Of a stretch of DNA of 64,000 bases, positions 25,930 to 34,690 are shown piece after piece. This stretch comes from Bacillota bacterium. GTDB lineage: Bacteria; Bacillota; Negativicutes; CTSoil-072. The stretch spans positions 1-64,000 of the forward strand of contig JAGFZV010000010.1 in the NCBI GenBank assembly GCA_017889545.1, read 5' to 3'. The notes below the pieces were generated by a model. It had not been told where the DNA came from, made no database searches, and saw only the letters and a program-made list of their open reading frames with translations. A program made the position numbers and the translations under genes. Positions within the stretch are counted from its first letter, which is position 1. Each line of letters begins with the position of its first letter.

Positions 25930-27606
25930 ATGCAGTTATCAGGCAGCGAAATGATTGTGAAATGTTTGTTGGAACAGAACGTTGATATTATATTTGGGTA
26001 CCCAGGTGGTGCAAATTTGCCGCTGTATGACGCCCTGTATGATGCTCCGATACGTCACGTTTTAACCGTTCATGAACAAGGCGCAGCGCATGCAGCCGAT
26101 GGTTATGCCCGATCTTCCGGCAAAGTGGGCGTTTGTATCGCCACTTCAGGGCCGGGTGCTACTAATCTGGTGACTGGGTTGGCAACCGCTTTTATGGATT
26201 CCTCACCGGTTGTAGCAATCACAGGCCAGGTAGCTACAACGCTATTCGGGCAGGACTCATTTCAAGAGGTGGATGTGATTGGTGTAACAATGCCGATTAC
26301 AAAACATAATTTTCTGGTAAAAGATATTTCGGAATTGGCAGAAACGGTTCGTAAGGCCTTTCATATCGCGGGCAGCGGGCGGCCTGGACCGGTTTTGATT
26401 GATGTTCCGCGGGATATTATGCTGGCTAGAAGTGAATTTACTGCTGCGATTTGTACAAATGGAAAGATACCTGCAAAGGAGCGATCGGCACAGCCATCTT
26501 TCCAAGATACGGTAATGGCTGCAGTAGAGGTGATTCATAGAGCCAAACAGCCAGTCATGTTGGTTGGCGGAGGGATGAAAGCCGGGGACACATGGAAAGA
26601 GGTAAAAAAACTTGCAGAGACGCTACGGATCCCGGTAGTAAGTACGCTTATGGGACTAGGTGCTTTTCCGGCAAAACATCCTTGCTTTCTTGGCCTGACG
26701 GGGATGCATGGACACAAAACAGCAAACTGGACGGTTAGCGAAGCCGATGTGATCTTGGCCGTTGGCACGCGGTTTAGTGATCGCGTCACAAGCGATTGCA
26801 GCAAGTACGCGATCGGGAAAACCATTATTCACTTGGATGTTGATTCTACTGAAGTCAACAAAAATATTCCGGCAGAAATTGTGGTTATTGGGGACCTGCA
26901 ACGAACGTTACTGGCAATGAACGCCGCGTTTTTAAACCGGCCAACCGTTGATTTTTCCTATTGGTGGGAAAGAATTGCTTCTTGGCAAAAGGATTTTTTC
27001 GTAAAATACAACACGAACTCTTTGAATGCTCCCTGGATTATGCAGCATATGTCGGGAAATACATTGGGACAATCAGTTATTTGGGTTACGGATGTTGGCC
27101 AGCACCAAATGTGGGCTGCACAGCATTTGCAGATTGATCTTCCGCGAAATTGGATTTCTTCGGGAGGCTTGGGTACCATGGGGTTTGGCGTGCCTGCGGC
27201 AATCGGAGCCCAGTTCGCTTGCCCGGATAAACGAACGGTCTTGGTTGTAGGTGATGGCGGATTCAAAATGACCGGTATGGAATTATATACTGCAATAAAT
27301 GCAGAACTACCAATAATTATCGTGATCATTAATAATCAGGCATTGGGGCTGGTGCGTCAATTGCAAAGAGAATTTTGCCGGCAGCGTTATACAGAATCGA
27401 ACCTGGCGAATTTTGACTTTGCTGGATTTGCTCATATTTGCGGTGCTCTGGCAGCCACCGCAAATACTTCAGCTGAGTTCTCCTCTGCCTTTGCGCAGGC
27501 CTTGCAGTCCGAACGGGCATTTGTAATTGTGGCCAATATTGCGAGGGAAGATCTTGTTGAACCTATGGTATCTCCCGGTCAACCGATTAATCAATTTGTC
27601 CGTTGA
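25930..27606 (+). CDS. ilvB: acetolactate synthase large subunit, copy 2 (Trp to Leu variant)
   Basis: 558-residue paralogue of the 22264 gene with the same catalytic Glu region and G-D-G-G-F cofactor motif. The substrate-channel motif reads G-L474-V-R-Q-L478-Q instead of G-M-V-R-Q-W-Q. In E. coli AHAS II and in plants, Trp to Leu at this position lowers 2-ketobutyrate preference and gives resistance to sulfonylurea-type inhibitors. So this copy probably serves acetolactate (Val/Leu) synthesis, in keeping with its Val-type T-box; that is inference. GGAAGGAGG precedes the ATG. It ends 4 bases from the convergent topB with no terminator between. Confidence 0.95.
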   Translation: MQLSGSEMIVKCLLEQNVDIIFGYPGGANLPLYDALYDAPIRHVLTVHEQGAAHAADGYARSSGKVGVCIATSGPGATNLVTGLATAFMDSSPVVAITGQVATTLFGQDSFQEVDVIGVTMPITKHNFLVKDISELAETVRKAFHIAGSGRPGPVLIDVPRDIMLARSEFTAAICTNGKIPAKERSAQPSFQDTVMAAVEVIHRAKQPVMLVGGGMKAGDTWKEVKKLAETLRIPVVSTLMGLGAFPAKHPCFLGLTGMHGHKTANWTVSEADVILAVGTRFSDRVTSDCSKYAIGKTIIHLDVDSTEVNKNIPAEIVVIGDLQRTLLAMNAAFLNRPTVDFSYWWERIASWQKDFFVKYNTNSLNAPWIMQHMSGNTLGQSVIWVTDVGQHQMWAAQHLQIDLPRNWISSGGLGTMGFGVPAAIGAQFACPDKRTVLVVGDGGFKMTGMELYTAINAELPIIIVIINNQALGLVRQLQREFCRQRYTESNLANFDFAGFAHICGALAATANTSAEFSSAFAQALQSERAFVIVANIAREDLVEPMVSPGQPINQFVR

Positions 27607-27610
27607 AAAA

Positions 27611-29737
27611 TTAAACGGATGGAGTGATATCCGGGGCGCCTTCCTTGTCATTATAAGTCGCCCGGCAAGCCGGATATTTTGTGCAACCCCAAAAAACACC
27701 GTTTTTGCCGTTTATAGGGCGCAAGGATCCATGTTGACAACGCGGACAGGCGTATTTTGGTTTTTGCGGTGCTCCATCATGATCATCGTAACCGGCCTTG
27801 CATTTCGGATATTGCGAGCAACCCCAAAACTTTCCGTTTTTCCCGTTGCGCTGCTGCAAAACGCCGTGACCGCATTGAGGGCAGGGATGTTCGCCGTTTA
27901 AGGCGATCTGCAGCCCGGTTGCCATGCTGCAGATAGAGGCTGTGAACTCCGCCTGCTGCTGGATAAAGTCGTCGAGACTTGCGTCGCCGCTGGCCATTCG
28001 ATGCAGTATGGCCTCCCACAGAGCGGTCGAATCAGGGTATGTCAATTCTTCGGGCAGGGCGTCGATGAGCAGATACGCTGCTTCAGTGGGAACGAGATAT
28101 TTTTTCTTTGTAGTTTCCTTGAGAAACCCCCGGTCGATTAATTCTTTGATAATGGTGGCGCGAGTTGCTTCCGTGCCAATTCCGCTGGCATCTTTCAGCT
28201 GTTTTTTTAAATCGGGATCCTTAACATATTTGTGAATTTCCTTCATTGCTGCTAACAGTGTTCCCGCAGTAAAACGCTGTGGAGGCCGTGTGCTCTTTTT
28301 TTCCGCCGCACATGCAAGGAGATCCGCCTGATCTCCTGTTGCCATGGCCGGCAGCGTCTTCTCTTCATCTTCTTTTTTATCTTCCGTATCCGCAAGATAA
28401 AGCTGTTTCCAGCCGATTTCCGTAACAATGCGCCCATTGGCGATGAAAATTTCATTTGCATGCTGAATTTCCGCTCTGGTTTGGCTATAGGCATAAGGGG
28501 GATAAAACTGCGAGAGATATGCTTGAGAAATAAGCAGATAGATATTTTTTTCCATAAGGCTTAAAGATGAATAGTCGCATCGTTCCACAGTCGGAATAAT
28601 GGCATGATGAGCAGTGATTTTTTTATCATTCCAAACCCGGCTTTTGATTTTTACATTCGCATTGGCAGCCCAAAGAGCGAGTTCTTCCTGCTGGATCGTA
28701 CGCAGATTTCCAAGGATTGCGCCGGCATCCGACCGCTGTGATTCAGGCAGAAATTCGCAATCGGAACGAGGATAGGTTGTCAGTTTTTTTTCGTACAATT
28801 TTTGGGCTGTATTAAGCACGGTCTGAGGATCATAACCGTATTGTTTTCCAGCCATTACTTGCAGGGCGGATAAGGAGAGGGGCAAACGCTGTGCTTCCTT
28901 CTTGTCCTGTGTTTCGCAAGAAATAATTTTTGCCGCTTCCACGGCGGAAGTAATCTTTGTGATTAATGACTCCATGACATGCTGGTCCGCCAAACGGCCT
29001 TCTGCATCTAATCCTGCCTGGTTGTCTTGCGGTTTCCAGTAAGCGGTAAACGGGCCGTTGACATGCTGAAATTCTGCTTTGACAGTAAAATAGTCTGCTG
29101 GGATGAAATTTTCAAGTTCTCTTTCACGTCGTACCACAAGAGCCAGCGTTGGCGTTTTTACCCGACCTACCGGCAAGGTGATCCGGTGTCCGGCCCGCTG
29201 GGCTGCAAGCGTAAAAGCCCGGGATAAATTCATGCCAATCAGCCAATCGGCGCGTGATCTGGCCAGAGCGGATTGTTTCAAAGGATAAAAATCACTATTA
29301 GCGCGTAAGTTGGCTAAGGCTTGTTTGATGCTGTGTTCATCAAGCGCGTTCAATAGAATGCGTTTGACAGGTTTCTCGTTTTTTACATAATCGAGAACTT
29401 CATCAATTAATAATTGTCCTTCACGGTCCGGATCGCCCGCATGAACAATTTCAGTAGCTTCTTCAATCAGCCTTTTGACGATCGTAAATTGTTTCTTGCA
29501 AGAAGCGGACACAAGAAGTTTCCATTCTTCTGGGATGATGGGCAAATCTTCCATGCGCCATTTTTCATATTTTTGGTTATATTCACCTGGTTCCGCCTGG
29601 CGGAGAATATGACCATAGCCCCATGTTACGACACCTTCTCCGGTGGTAATGTACCCATCTTTGCGAGTGACAGGGGCAGACAAATATTTGGCAATTTCTG
29701 CGCCCATACTGGGCTTTTCAGCGATATATAGTCTCAA
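27611..29737 (-). CDS. topB: DNA topoisomerase III
   Basis: 708-residue type IA topoisomerase that decatenates DNA. The Toprim domain has E-K-P-S at residues 7-10 and G-D-P-D-R-E-G at 101-107. The active tyrosine is Y322 in T-T-Y-P-R-S-D. Two C-terminal topoisomerase zinc-ribbon repeats (C-P-Q-C ... C-S-Q-Y-P-K-C and C-P-R-C ... C-T-K-Y-P-A-C) occupy the last ~90 residues. Chromosomal TopB copies are common in Firmicutes. No mobile-element genes are nearby, so a plasmid origin is not indicated. Confidence 0.95.
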   Translation of the reverse strand: MRLYIAEKPSMGAEIAKYLSAPVTRKDGYITTGEGVVTWGYGHILRQAEPGEYNQKYEKWRMEDLPIIPEEWKLLVSASCKKQFTIVKRLIEEATEIVHAGDPDREGQLLIDEVLDYVKNEKPVKRILLNALDEHSIKQALANLRANSDFYPLKQSALARSRADWLIGMNLSRAFTLAAQRAGHRITLPVGRVKTPTLALVVRRERELENFIPADYFTVKAEFQHVNGPFTAYWKPQDNQAGLDAEGRLADQHVMESLITKITSAVEAAKIISCETQDKKEAQRLPLSLSALQVMAGKQYGYDPQTVLNTAQKLYEKKLTTYPRSDCEFLPESQRSDAGAILGNLRTIQQEELALWAANANVKIKSRVWNDKKITAHHAIIPTVERCDYSSLSLMEKNIYLLISQAYLSQFYPPYAYSQTRAEIQHANEIFIANGRIVTEIGWKQLYLADTEDKKEDEEKTLPAMATGDQADLLACAAEKKSTRPPQRFTAGTLLAAMKEIHKYVKDPDLKKQLKDASGIGTEATRATIIKELIDRGFLKETTKKKYLVPTEAAYLLIDALPEELTYPDSTALWEAILHRMASGDASLDDFIQQQAEFTASICSMATGLQIALNGEHPCPQCGHGVLQQRNGKNGKFWGCSQYPKCKAGYDDHDGAPQKPKYACPRCQHGSLRPINGKNGVFWGCTKYPACRATYNDKEGAPDITPSV

Positions 29738-29758
29738 TCATGGCACCTCTAACCTGCA

Positions 29759-29790
29759 AAAAAACGGGAACCCTGTAATTACAGGATTCC
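29759..29790 (-). terminator. terminator of larA
   Basis: GGAATCCTGTAA/TTACAGGGTTCC on the minus strand (29767-29790), followed by CCGTTTTTTTG. Confidence 0.75.
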
Positions 29791-29915
29791 TGCCTGCAGT
29801 ATATTTAAATGATAATAGTTAATTACTATTATGAGAAAACTAGACGAATAGAATAGTTTTCAATAACTTATTTTCTGTGCATTTCGTAAAAATCCTGCAA
29901 AAGTGTGCAATCCTG

Positions 29916-31187
29916 TTACTGTGGTTTTTTGACATAAGGAATTGTGAGAGGTCCCAACGGCAAAACAGCGATGGTTGTTTGTGGGCCATATTTTTCCAAC
30001 AATTGCTGTACTGTTTCGTCTATATTGTCAATCGGCTGAAGCATCGCTTTTCGTACTGTTTCTTTTTCCAGCATGGAATACAGATAGCAATCTGCTTTTG
30101 AGAGGACCATCGCTTGCACCTGAACTTGCCATTGATCAAAGACTCTGAATGACGGATCATTGATCATATCCAGCAGTTCCTGCGGCGTCTTTCGCATTTG
30201 CAATATTTTTGCATAATTTCCATGGTTAGGAAGACCGTCGGAACATTCGGACGCACTGATAATACTGCCTCCCGGCCGGACAATTTGGGAAGCGGCACTG
30301 AGCCCCTTAACGGTTTGGTAGAGGTTCTGATCTAATGGGTAGCCGGAGTTTGTGGTGATTACGATGTCATACGGGTGGTCGACTGCCTCCATCGCATGCG
30401 CTTTCACATATTCGCAGCCTAGTCGATGGGCTTCGATAACTTCGCCGGCAAATACGTTGGTAATTTCTTTTTGCCCGTTCAAGGTGACATTCAGCATAAA
30501 ATCCGGTTTTGCCATAAAACAGTTCTGTGTGCAGGCATCGCGCAAGATATTGTCTTCCATACGGCCCCAGGTACTGTTAGGATGCCCGATCATGACGGCA
30601 TTATGGAAATCCTGAATGGTTGAAATTCCTGCAACCGCCGGGCAAATTCCTTTAGTCCCGCCCGAAAAACCAGCAAAAAAATGCGGCTCGATAAAACCTG
30701 TAACAATTTTGAATGACGCTTCAACATACGTTTTGTTCAAATATACTTCGGATCCATATGTATTGCGGCCAACGTGCAGCAATTCCTGGTCATTGAAGGC
30801 ATCGTGATTGATGATTTTTACTGTATCGACAATATTTTCCCCAAGCATTTGGATCAGTTCGTCCCGGGTATTCGCTCTGTGACTGCCAAGGCCGTTAATG
30901 ATTACAATATTTGCAAGGGGAACATGCTGCAACTCTTCAAGCAGCCAAGGAACTAATTTGTAATTGGGGGTAGGCCGGGTGATATCGGAAATAACAATTG
31001 CAACGGTGTCCTCTGTTTTTACCATTTCTTTGAGCGGCGGCGTCCCGATCGGATTACGCAATGCCTTTAGAACGGCTTCCTTGTCATCTGCCAGAGGTGG
31101 AACAGGGCGCGGTTCGATAATTGTTGCGTTTTCTGGAACCAGTATATCTAAGCCGGTTTTTCCATACGCGAGGTTGATTTTTTTCAT
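29916..31187 (-). CDS. larA: LarA-family nickel-pincer racemase
   Basis: 423-residue lactate racemase-family enzyme using the nickel-pincer nucleotide. Counterparts of the L. plantarum active-site residues are present: D68/R71 in S-D-I-T-R-P, H103 in G-S-H-R, H169 and the cofactor-bearing Lys179 in H-F-F-A-G-F-S-G-G-T-K. The family racemises various 2-hydroxy acids, so lactate is only one option. The cofactor genes larB, larC and larE are not in the window. AAGGAG lies 8 bases before the ATG. Confidence 0.88.
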   Translation of the reverse strand: MKKINLAYGKTGLDILVPENATIIEPRPVPPLADDKEAVLKALRNPIGTPPLKEMVKTEDTVAIVISDITRPTPNYKLVPWLLEELQHVPLANIVIINGLGSHRANTRDELIQMLGENIVDTVKIINHDAFNDQELLHVGRNTYGSEVYLNKTYVEASFKIVTGFIEPHFFAGFSGGTKGICPAVAGISTIQDFHNAVMIGHPNSTWGRMEDNILRDACTQNCFMAKPDFMLNVTLNGQKEITNVFAGEVIEAHRLGCEYVKAHAMEAVDHPYDIVITTNSGYPLDQNLYQTVKGLSAASQIVRPGGSIISASECSDGLPNHGNYAKILQMRKTPQELLDMINDPSFRVFDQWQVQVQAMVLSKADCYLYSMLEKETVRKAMLQPIDNIDETVQQLLEKYGPQTTIAVLPLGPLTIPYVKKPQ

Positions 31188-31404
31188 TTTCTCAACTCCT
31201 TGCTTGATGATTCAACGAATAGTAATAGATTCTGGTTACCACAAATAAATACCTGCAAATATTCTGAAAATTATCAATTATACATTTTATGTTAAGCGAA
31301 AAGCGGATACGAAATGGAAAAGGGAATTCGGAACGTTTGTCTAATGTAGTATATAAATTAAGGGAAAATTGTGTAATCAATCTATTCTGCGGGAGATGAT
31401 GTCC

Positions 31405-32181
31405 ATGAATTTACATGATATTACAGTAGCGGTGGAAAAGTTTTTTCAGGATCATCCTTTGAACACGGTAAAAGACCTTGGGAACTTGCGGATTTTTGAT
31501 GTTCCTCTGATTGCAGTTGCGAGCGCCCATGATCCGCTTTTTGAACGCATGCGGATGGATGACGCAGTAGGGCCATTGCATAAAACTCCGCAAGAGTGGC
31601 TGGAAGGCGCCAGAAGCGTAGTGTCTTATTTTTTGCCGTTTACTCTGCAGGTAAGGGAAGCCAACCGCTTAAACGGGCTGCCGGCAAATGAATGGTTATA
31701 TGGGCGCATTGAAGGAGAAGCCATGAATGTTGCGCTTCGACAGTTTTTGCTGCAGCTTTTCACAGACGCTGGCTATGCGGCAGTTGCACCAATTCTTGAC
31801 AACCGGTTCCGTGTTGTTGACCTAAAAAGCAACTGGTCCGAGCGCCACGTCGCTTTCATTGCGGGACTCGGAACCTTTAGCCTCAGTCGTTCTATGATCA
31901 CAAAACGGGGTTCAGCGGGCCGCTTCGGCAGCGTAGTTGTTGATATGGACATTGTGCCCACCGCGCGTTATTATACCGAAATTGATGAAAATTGTTCGAA
32001 ATGCGGCGCCTGCATTCCACGTTGTCCGCCTAACGCCATTGATGAAAGTGGGAAAGACAATGTAATTTGCTGGAAATACATGGAACAAATGAAAATATTG
32101 TACAAACCAAGATACGGCTGCGGCAAATGTCAGACAGCGGTACCGTGTGAAGCCGTAATACCGGGAAAAAGCTTTACCTGA
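31405..32181 (+). CDS. QueG-like 4Fe-4S protein (epoxyqueuosine reductase-related)
   Basis: 258-residue protein related to epoxyqueuosine reductase. Its ~190-residue N-terminal part has a conserved A-R-S-V-V-S-Y-F-L-P-F segment and G-L-G-T-F-S-L-S-R-S-M. The C-terminal ferredoxin region has C-S-K-C-G-A-C-I-P-R-C-P and C-G-K-C-x7-C clusters. True QueG proteins are longer (about 380) with a HEAT-repeat tail, which is absent, so this is a shorter paralogue with unknown substrate. ATG 31405 has GGGAGA 8 bases upstream. Confidence 0.8.
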   Translation: MNLHDITVAVEKFFQDHPLNTVKDLGNLRIFDVPLIAVASAHDPLFERMRMDDAVGPLHKTPQEWLEGARSVVSYFLPFTLQVREANRLNGLPANEWLYGRIEGEAMNVALRQFLLQLFTDAGYAAVAPILDNRFRVVDLKSNWSERHVAFIAGLGTFSLSRSMITKRGSAGRFGSVVVDMDIVPTARYYTEIDENCSKCGACIPRCPPNAIDESGKDNVICWKYMEQMKILYKPRYGCGKCQTAVPCEAVIPGKSFT

Positions 32182-32241
32182 AAATAGTTATTTGTTGAAA
32201 AAATTGTAATCGGATCGTTCTAAGCAAAATAAGACTTTGCA

Positions 32242-32290
32242 AACGACAAAAATCTGTCATTATAATTCTGACGGATTTTTGTCGTTTTTG
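32242..32290 (+). terminator. terminator of QueG-like gene
   Basis: 18-bp stem (32242-32259 with 32269-32286, one G-U pair) around AACGACAAAAATC, followed by T5. Confidence 0.8.
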
Positions 32291-32309
32291 ATTCTAAAAA
32301 TTGTTTACT

Positions 32310-32352
32310 TGTGATATGTCTCACAGCTTGAAACAGAGGATTGCCGTATGAT
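32310..32352 (+). promoter_or_regulatory. CRP/FNR-family (probably HcpR) site and promoter
   Basis: TGTGA-TATGTC-TCACA at 32310-32325 and TATGAT at 32347-32352, with 21 bases between them, exactly the distance seen at hcp. The predicted transcription start near 32359 puts the site at -41.5. No -35 consensus is present. Confidence 0.75.
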
Positions 32353-32411
32353 AAGAACAGAAGATAAATTAAGAGTCTGAACTGCGATAGTTTAGATCTT
32401 TTGGAGGGAAT

Positions 32412-33365
32412 ATGATGTTGCCAAAAAATGCGAACTTGCAAAAAATACGGGATAATAAGCGAACTTACGGAATTACGCCGCATTTGCCGGGAGGCTTTAT
32501 CAAACCGGAGTTGATGCGCCGGTTTGCTGAAGTTGCAGAAAAATATGGGGCGGTTTTGAAAGTGACTTCTGCGCAGCGAATCTTGATTACGAATTTGCAG
32601 GCGGAAGATGTCGAAAAAGCATGGCAGGACCTTGGTATGCAGCCGGCTATGGGAGCTGCGAATTGCGTACGCAGCATCAAGGTATGTCCAGGGACAGCCT
32701 TTTGTAAACGTGCGAAACAGGATAGTGTAAAACTGGGTTTGGAATTGGACCGCCTATACCATAAACAAGAGATGCCTTCCCGTATGAAGATGGGGGTTGC
32801 CGGATGCCCGAATTCCTGCTCGGAAATTTATATTAAGGATATCGGCATTTTGGGGACTGACAAAGGCTGGACCTTGTACGCCGGCGGAACTGCCGGCGCT
32901 CATCCAAGACTGGCAAATGAGATTGCAGCTGACCTGAATTACGAGCAAGTGCTGCGATTGGTGGCCGTTATAGTCGATTATTATCGGCAGCATGCTGAAA
33001 TTGAAAGACTGGGACAACTTATAGACCGGATTGGAATAGAAAAATTCCGCACCGATATTCTCAAAGAGTTTCATAATGATCATGAAACGATGCCGCAAAT
33101 CGATCATCAGGAATTTGTGCAAAAACAGGAACCGGCGATCATGGGATCTGGCACAAAGCAGATGGCTGCAGGCGATCCAATTACTGCAAACAGCATTATC
33201 GGAGAGATCATTCAAGTTTATCCGCAGACGATCCCCGTATTACGCTCGTTTGGAATGGGATGCCTCGGTTGTCCGTCGGCGACGGGAGAAGAAATCGAAA
33301 AAGCGGCAGGGATCCATGGATTGAATTTGGCGGATTTGCTTCCGGCTTTAAATAAAGTAATATAG
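32412..33365 (+). CDS. siroheme reductase-like domain fused to DUF1858 redox-disulfide domain
   Basis: 317 residues. Residues ~5-70 are a nitrite/sulfite reductase ferredoxin-like half-domain. Residues ~75-210 are the siroheme/4Fe-4S domain, with C-V-R-S-I-K-V-C-P-G and G-C-P-N-S-C-S-E cluster ligands. The size resembles the small low-spin sulfite reductases of anaerobes. Residues ~245-315 are DUF1858, the 'hybrid-cluster-associated redox disulfide' domain, with G-M-G-C-L-G-C-P-S. The promoter shares the hcp activator site. A role in nitrite or nitrosative-stress metabolism is likely; the substrate is inference. TTTTGGAGGG precedes the ATG. Confidence 0.85.
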   Translation: MMLPKNANLQKIRDNKRTYGITPHLPGGFIKPELMRRFAEVAEKYGAVLKVTSAQRILITNLQAEDVEKAWQDLGMQPAMGAANCVRSIKVCPGTAFCKRAKQDSVKLGLELDRLYHKQEMPSRMKMGVAGCPNSCSEIYIKDIGILGTDKGWTLYAGGTAGAHPRLANEIAADLNYEQVLRLVAVIVDYYRQHAEIERLGQLIDRIGIEKFRTDILKEFHNDHETMPQIDHQEFVQKQEPAIMGSGTKQMAAGDPITANSIIGEIIQVYPQTIPVLRSFGMGCLGCPSATGEEIEKAAGIHGLNLADLLPALNKVI

Positions 33366-33392
33366 AAATAGAACTTTGAAGGAGATCGTGAG

Positions 33393-34061
33393 ATGAGCGC
33401 ATTTTTGGGACCAATCCATTATTGGCTGTACCAAAAAATCGAAGTAGTGAATGAACGGGAAAAATTGCTATACGCCAAAGCTTATGAAATGTGCGGTGAA
33501 ACTGCAGAAGAATTAAGGGCCGGTATTTGGGAAGCCTACGGCAGCCCACCGCTTGATGGCGATCTGGCGGATCTAATTGACAGCGCCAATATTCATGGCT
33601 GGCTGCAGAGGCAGGTTACTTTGGCGGAGGTTCGGGAAGCGGCTTTGGTTCGCGATCTTACCGATCATTGCGGGCAAGACGCATTCGATTTAGCGGGAGA
33701 AGTATTTGAAACGCAGGCGATAAATTGCGGCATTGCCGCGCGCAAACAGGAGAGGTATGATGCTGAAAGCGCAGCCGGCATCTATGCAGCGCTCAATGAT
33801 GTCCGGCTGAATGGGATGCCCTGCGACCAAGCGGACACGCTGTTAGAGAATACGATTGAAAAAACAGTTTGGGAAAGTGGGCCCCGTTTGCAGGAAGGAA
33901 GTTGGAGAAAAGCCGGCGTTGATCCCGCTGTCATGAATCCGTTGTATCAAAGATGGTTGAACGCTTTTGTTTCCGGCATGAATCCGGGCTTTATCTGCCG
34001 GCAGACGATGGAAATTTCAAACGGTGACGCGGTGAACCGCTGGATGATTGCCCGGACGTAA
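33393..34061 (+). CDS. uncharacterised protein in siroheme-DUF1858 operon
   Basis: 222-residue soluble, mostly helical and acidic protein starting M-S-A-F-L-G-P-I-H-Y-W-L-Y. I recognise no domain. It contains His and Cys (C-G-E-T, H-C-G-Q-D, N-C-G-I, C-D-Q-A) but no clear metal motif. It lies 27 bases after the siroheme-DUF1858 gene with its own GAAGGAGAT ribosome site and a shared terminator downstream, so it should be expressed with it under the CRP/FNR-family site. It could be a maturation or sensing partner; no function is assigned. Confidence 0.8.
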   Translation: MSAFLGPIHYWLYQKIEVVNEREKLLYAKAYEMCGETAEELRAGIWEAYGSPPLDGDLADLIDSANIHGWLQRQVTLAEVREAALVRDLTDHCGQDAFDLAGEVFETQAINCGIAARKQERYDAESAAGIYAALNDVRLNGMPCDQADTLLENTIEKTVWESGPRLQEGSWRKAGVDPAVMNPLYQRWLNAFVSGMNPGFICRQTMEISNGDAVNRWMIART

Positions 34062-34075
34062 AGTATTCTTTTTCA

Positions 34076-34122
34076 AAAATGGCTTTTAGCCTCTGGAATT
34101 GCCGGGGGCTAAAAGTCATTTT
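34076..34122 (+). terminator. terminator of siroheme operon
   Basis: AAAATGGCTTTTAGCC (34076-34091) pairs with GGCTAAAAGTCATTTT (34107-34122), one G-U pair. Confidence 0.75.
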
Positions 34123-34179
34123 GCTGTGCAAGTCCGACTTGTGATACAATGACAGTAATGTTTTTGCTGGAGGTAGACA

Positions 34180-34242
34180 ATGGATAATCGTCCGCAGAAG
34201 AATTCATATTTTTGTCATCGTAATCTATTTTGGGGGGAGTAA
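34180..34242 (+). CDS. 20-residue small ORF upstream of thioesterase
   Basis: ATG 34180 is preceded by GGAGG at a good spacing of 7 bases. The peptide is polar with one Cys and aromatic residues, and ends in TAA 4 bases before the next gene's GTG. Its last codons contain the GGGGGGAG that serves the thioesterase. A small leader cistron coupling translation is plausible; chance cannot be excluded. Confidence 0.4.
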   Translation: MDNRPQKNSYFCHRNLFWGE

Positions 34243-34246
34243 GCAA

Positions 34247-34690
34247 GTGTCGGAACAATTTAACCATCTAAAAGAGATCCTATATAAACGGTATGATATT
34301 AATCCATTTGTGAAATTATTGCAGATCACAATTGCTCATCTCGAAGAGGGGGCGGCAGTGCTGGACATGCCGGTTTTGGAAGATAAGCATACAAATTTGT
34401 TTAATGTAGCGCATGGCGGTGCATTGTCAGGATTAGCCGACACGGCGATGGGGGTTGCCTGCGCAACGCTCAGAAAAAAAGTATTAACACTGGAAATGAA
34501 TATGAATTTTATACGGGCCGCTACTCCGCAAAAAGCAATCCGTGCCAGAGGCAGGGTGCTTCATAACGGCAATAGCACAATGGTTGCAGAAGCGGAAGTT
34601 TTTGATTCTGCGGATACCTTACTTCTCATCGCCCGCGGTACTTTTTTCGTTGTGGGCGAATTTTCTGTAGAAGGCGAGCCTTCAGCATGA
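34247..34690 (+). CDS. PaaI-family hotdog thioesterase
   Basis: 147-residue acyl-CoA thioesterase with the hotdog fold. The motif N-V-A-H-G-G-A-L-S-G-L-A-D-T-A contains the conserved active-site H-G-G and Asp. Substrate is likely an aryl- or medium acyl-CoA. The start is GTG 34247 with GGGGGGAG 6 bases upstream. Its stop overlaps the next gene's ATG (ATGA at 34687), so the two are translationally coupled. Confidence 0.88.
   Translation: MSEQFNHLKEILYKRYDINPFVKLLQITIAHLEEGAAVLDMPVLEDKHTNLFNVAHGGALSGLADTAMGVACATLRKKVLTLEMNMNFIRAATPQKAIRARGRVLHNGNSTMVAEAEVFDSADTLLLIARGTFFVVGEFSVEGEPSA

Noticed and set aside
27611-29737. topB as a sign of a plasmid or integrative element
   Set aside because: No relaxase, integrase, conjugation genes or att-like repeats are nearby, and chromosomal topB is common.
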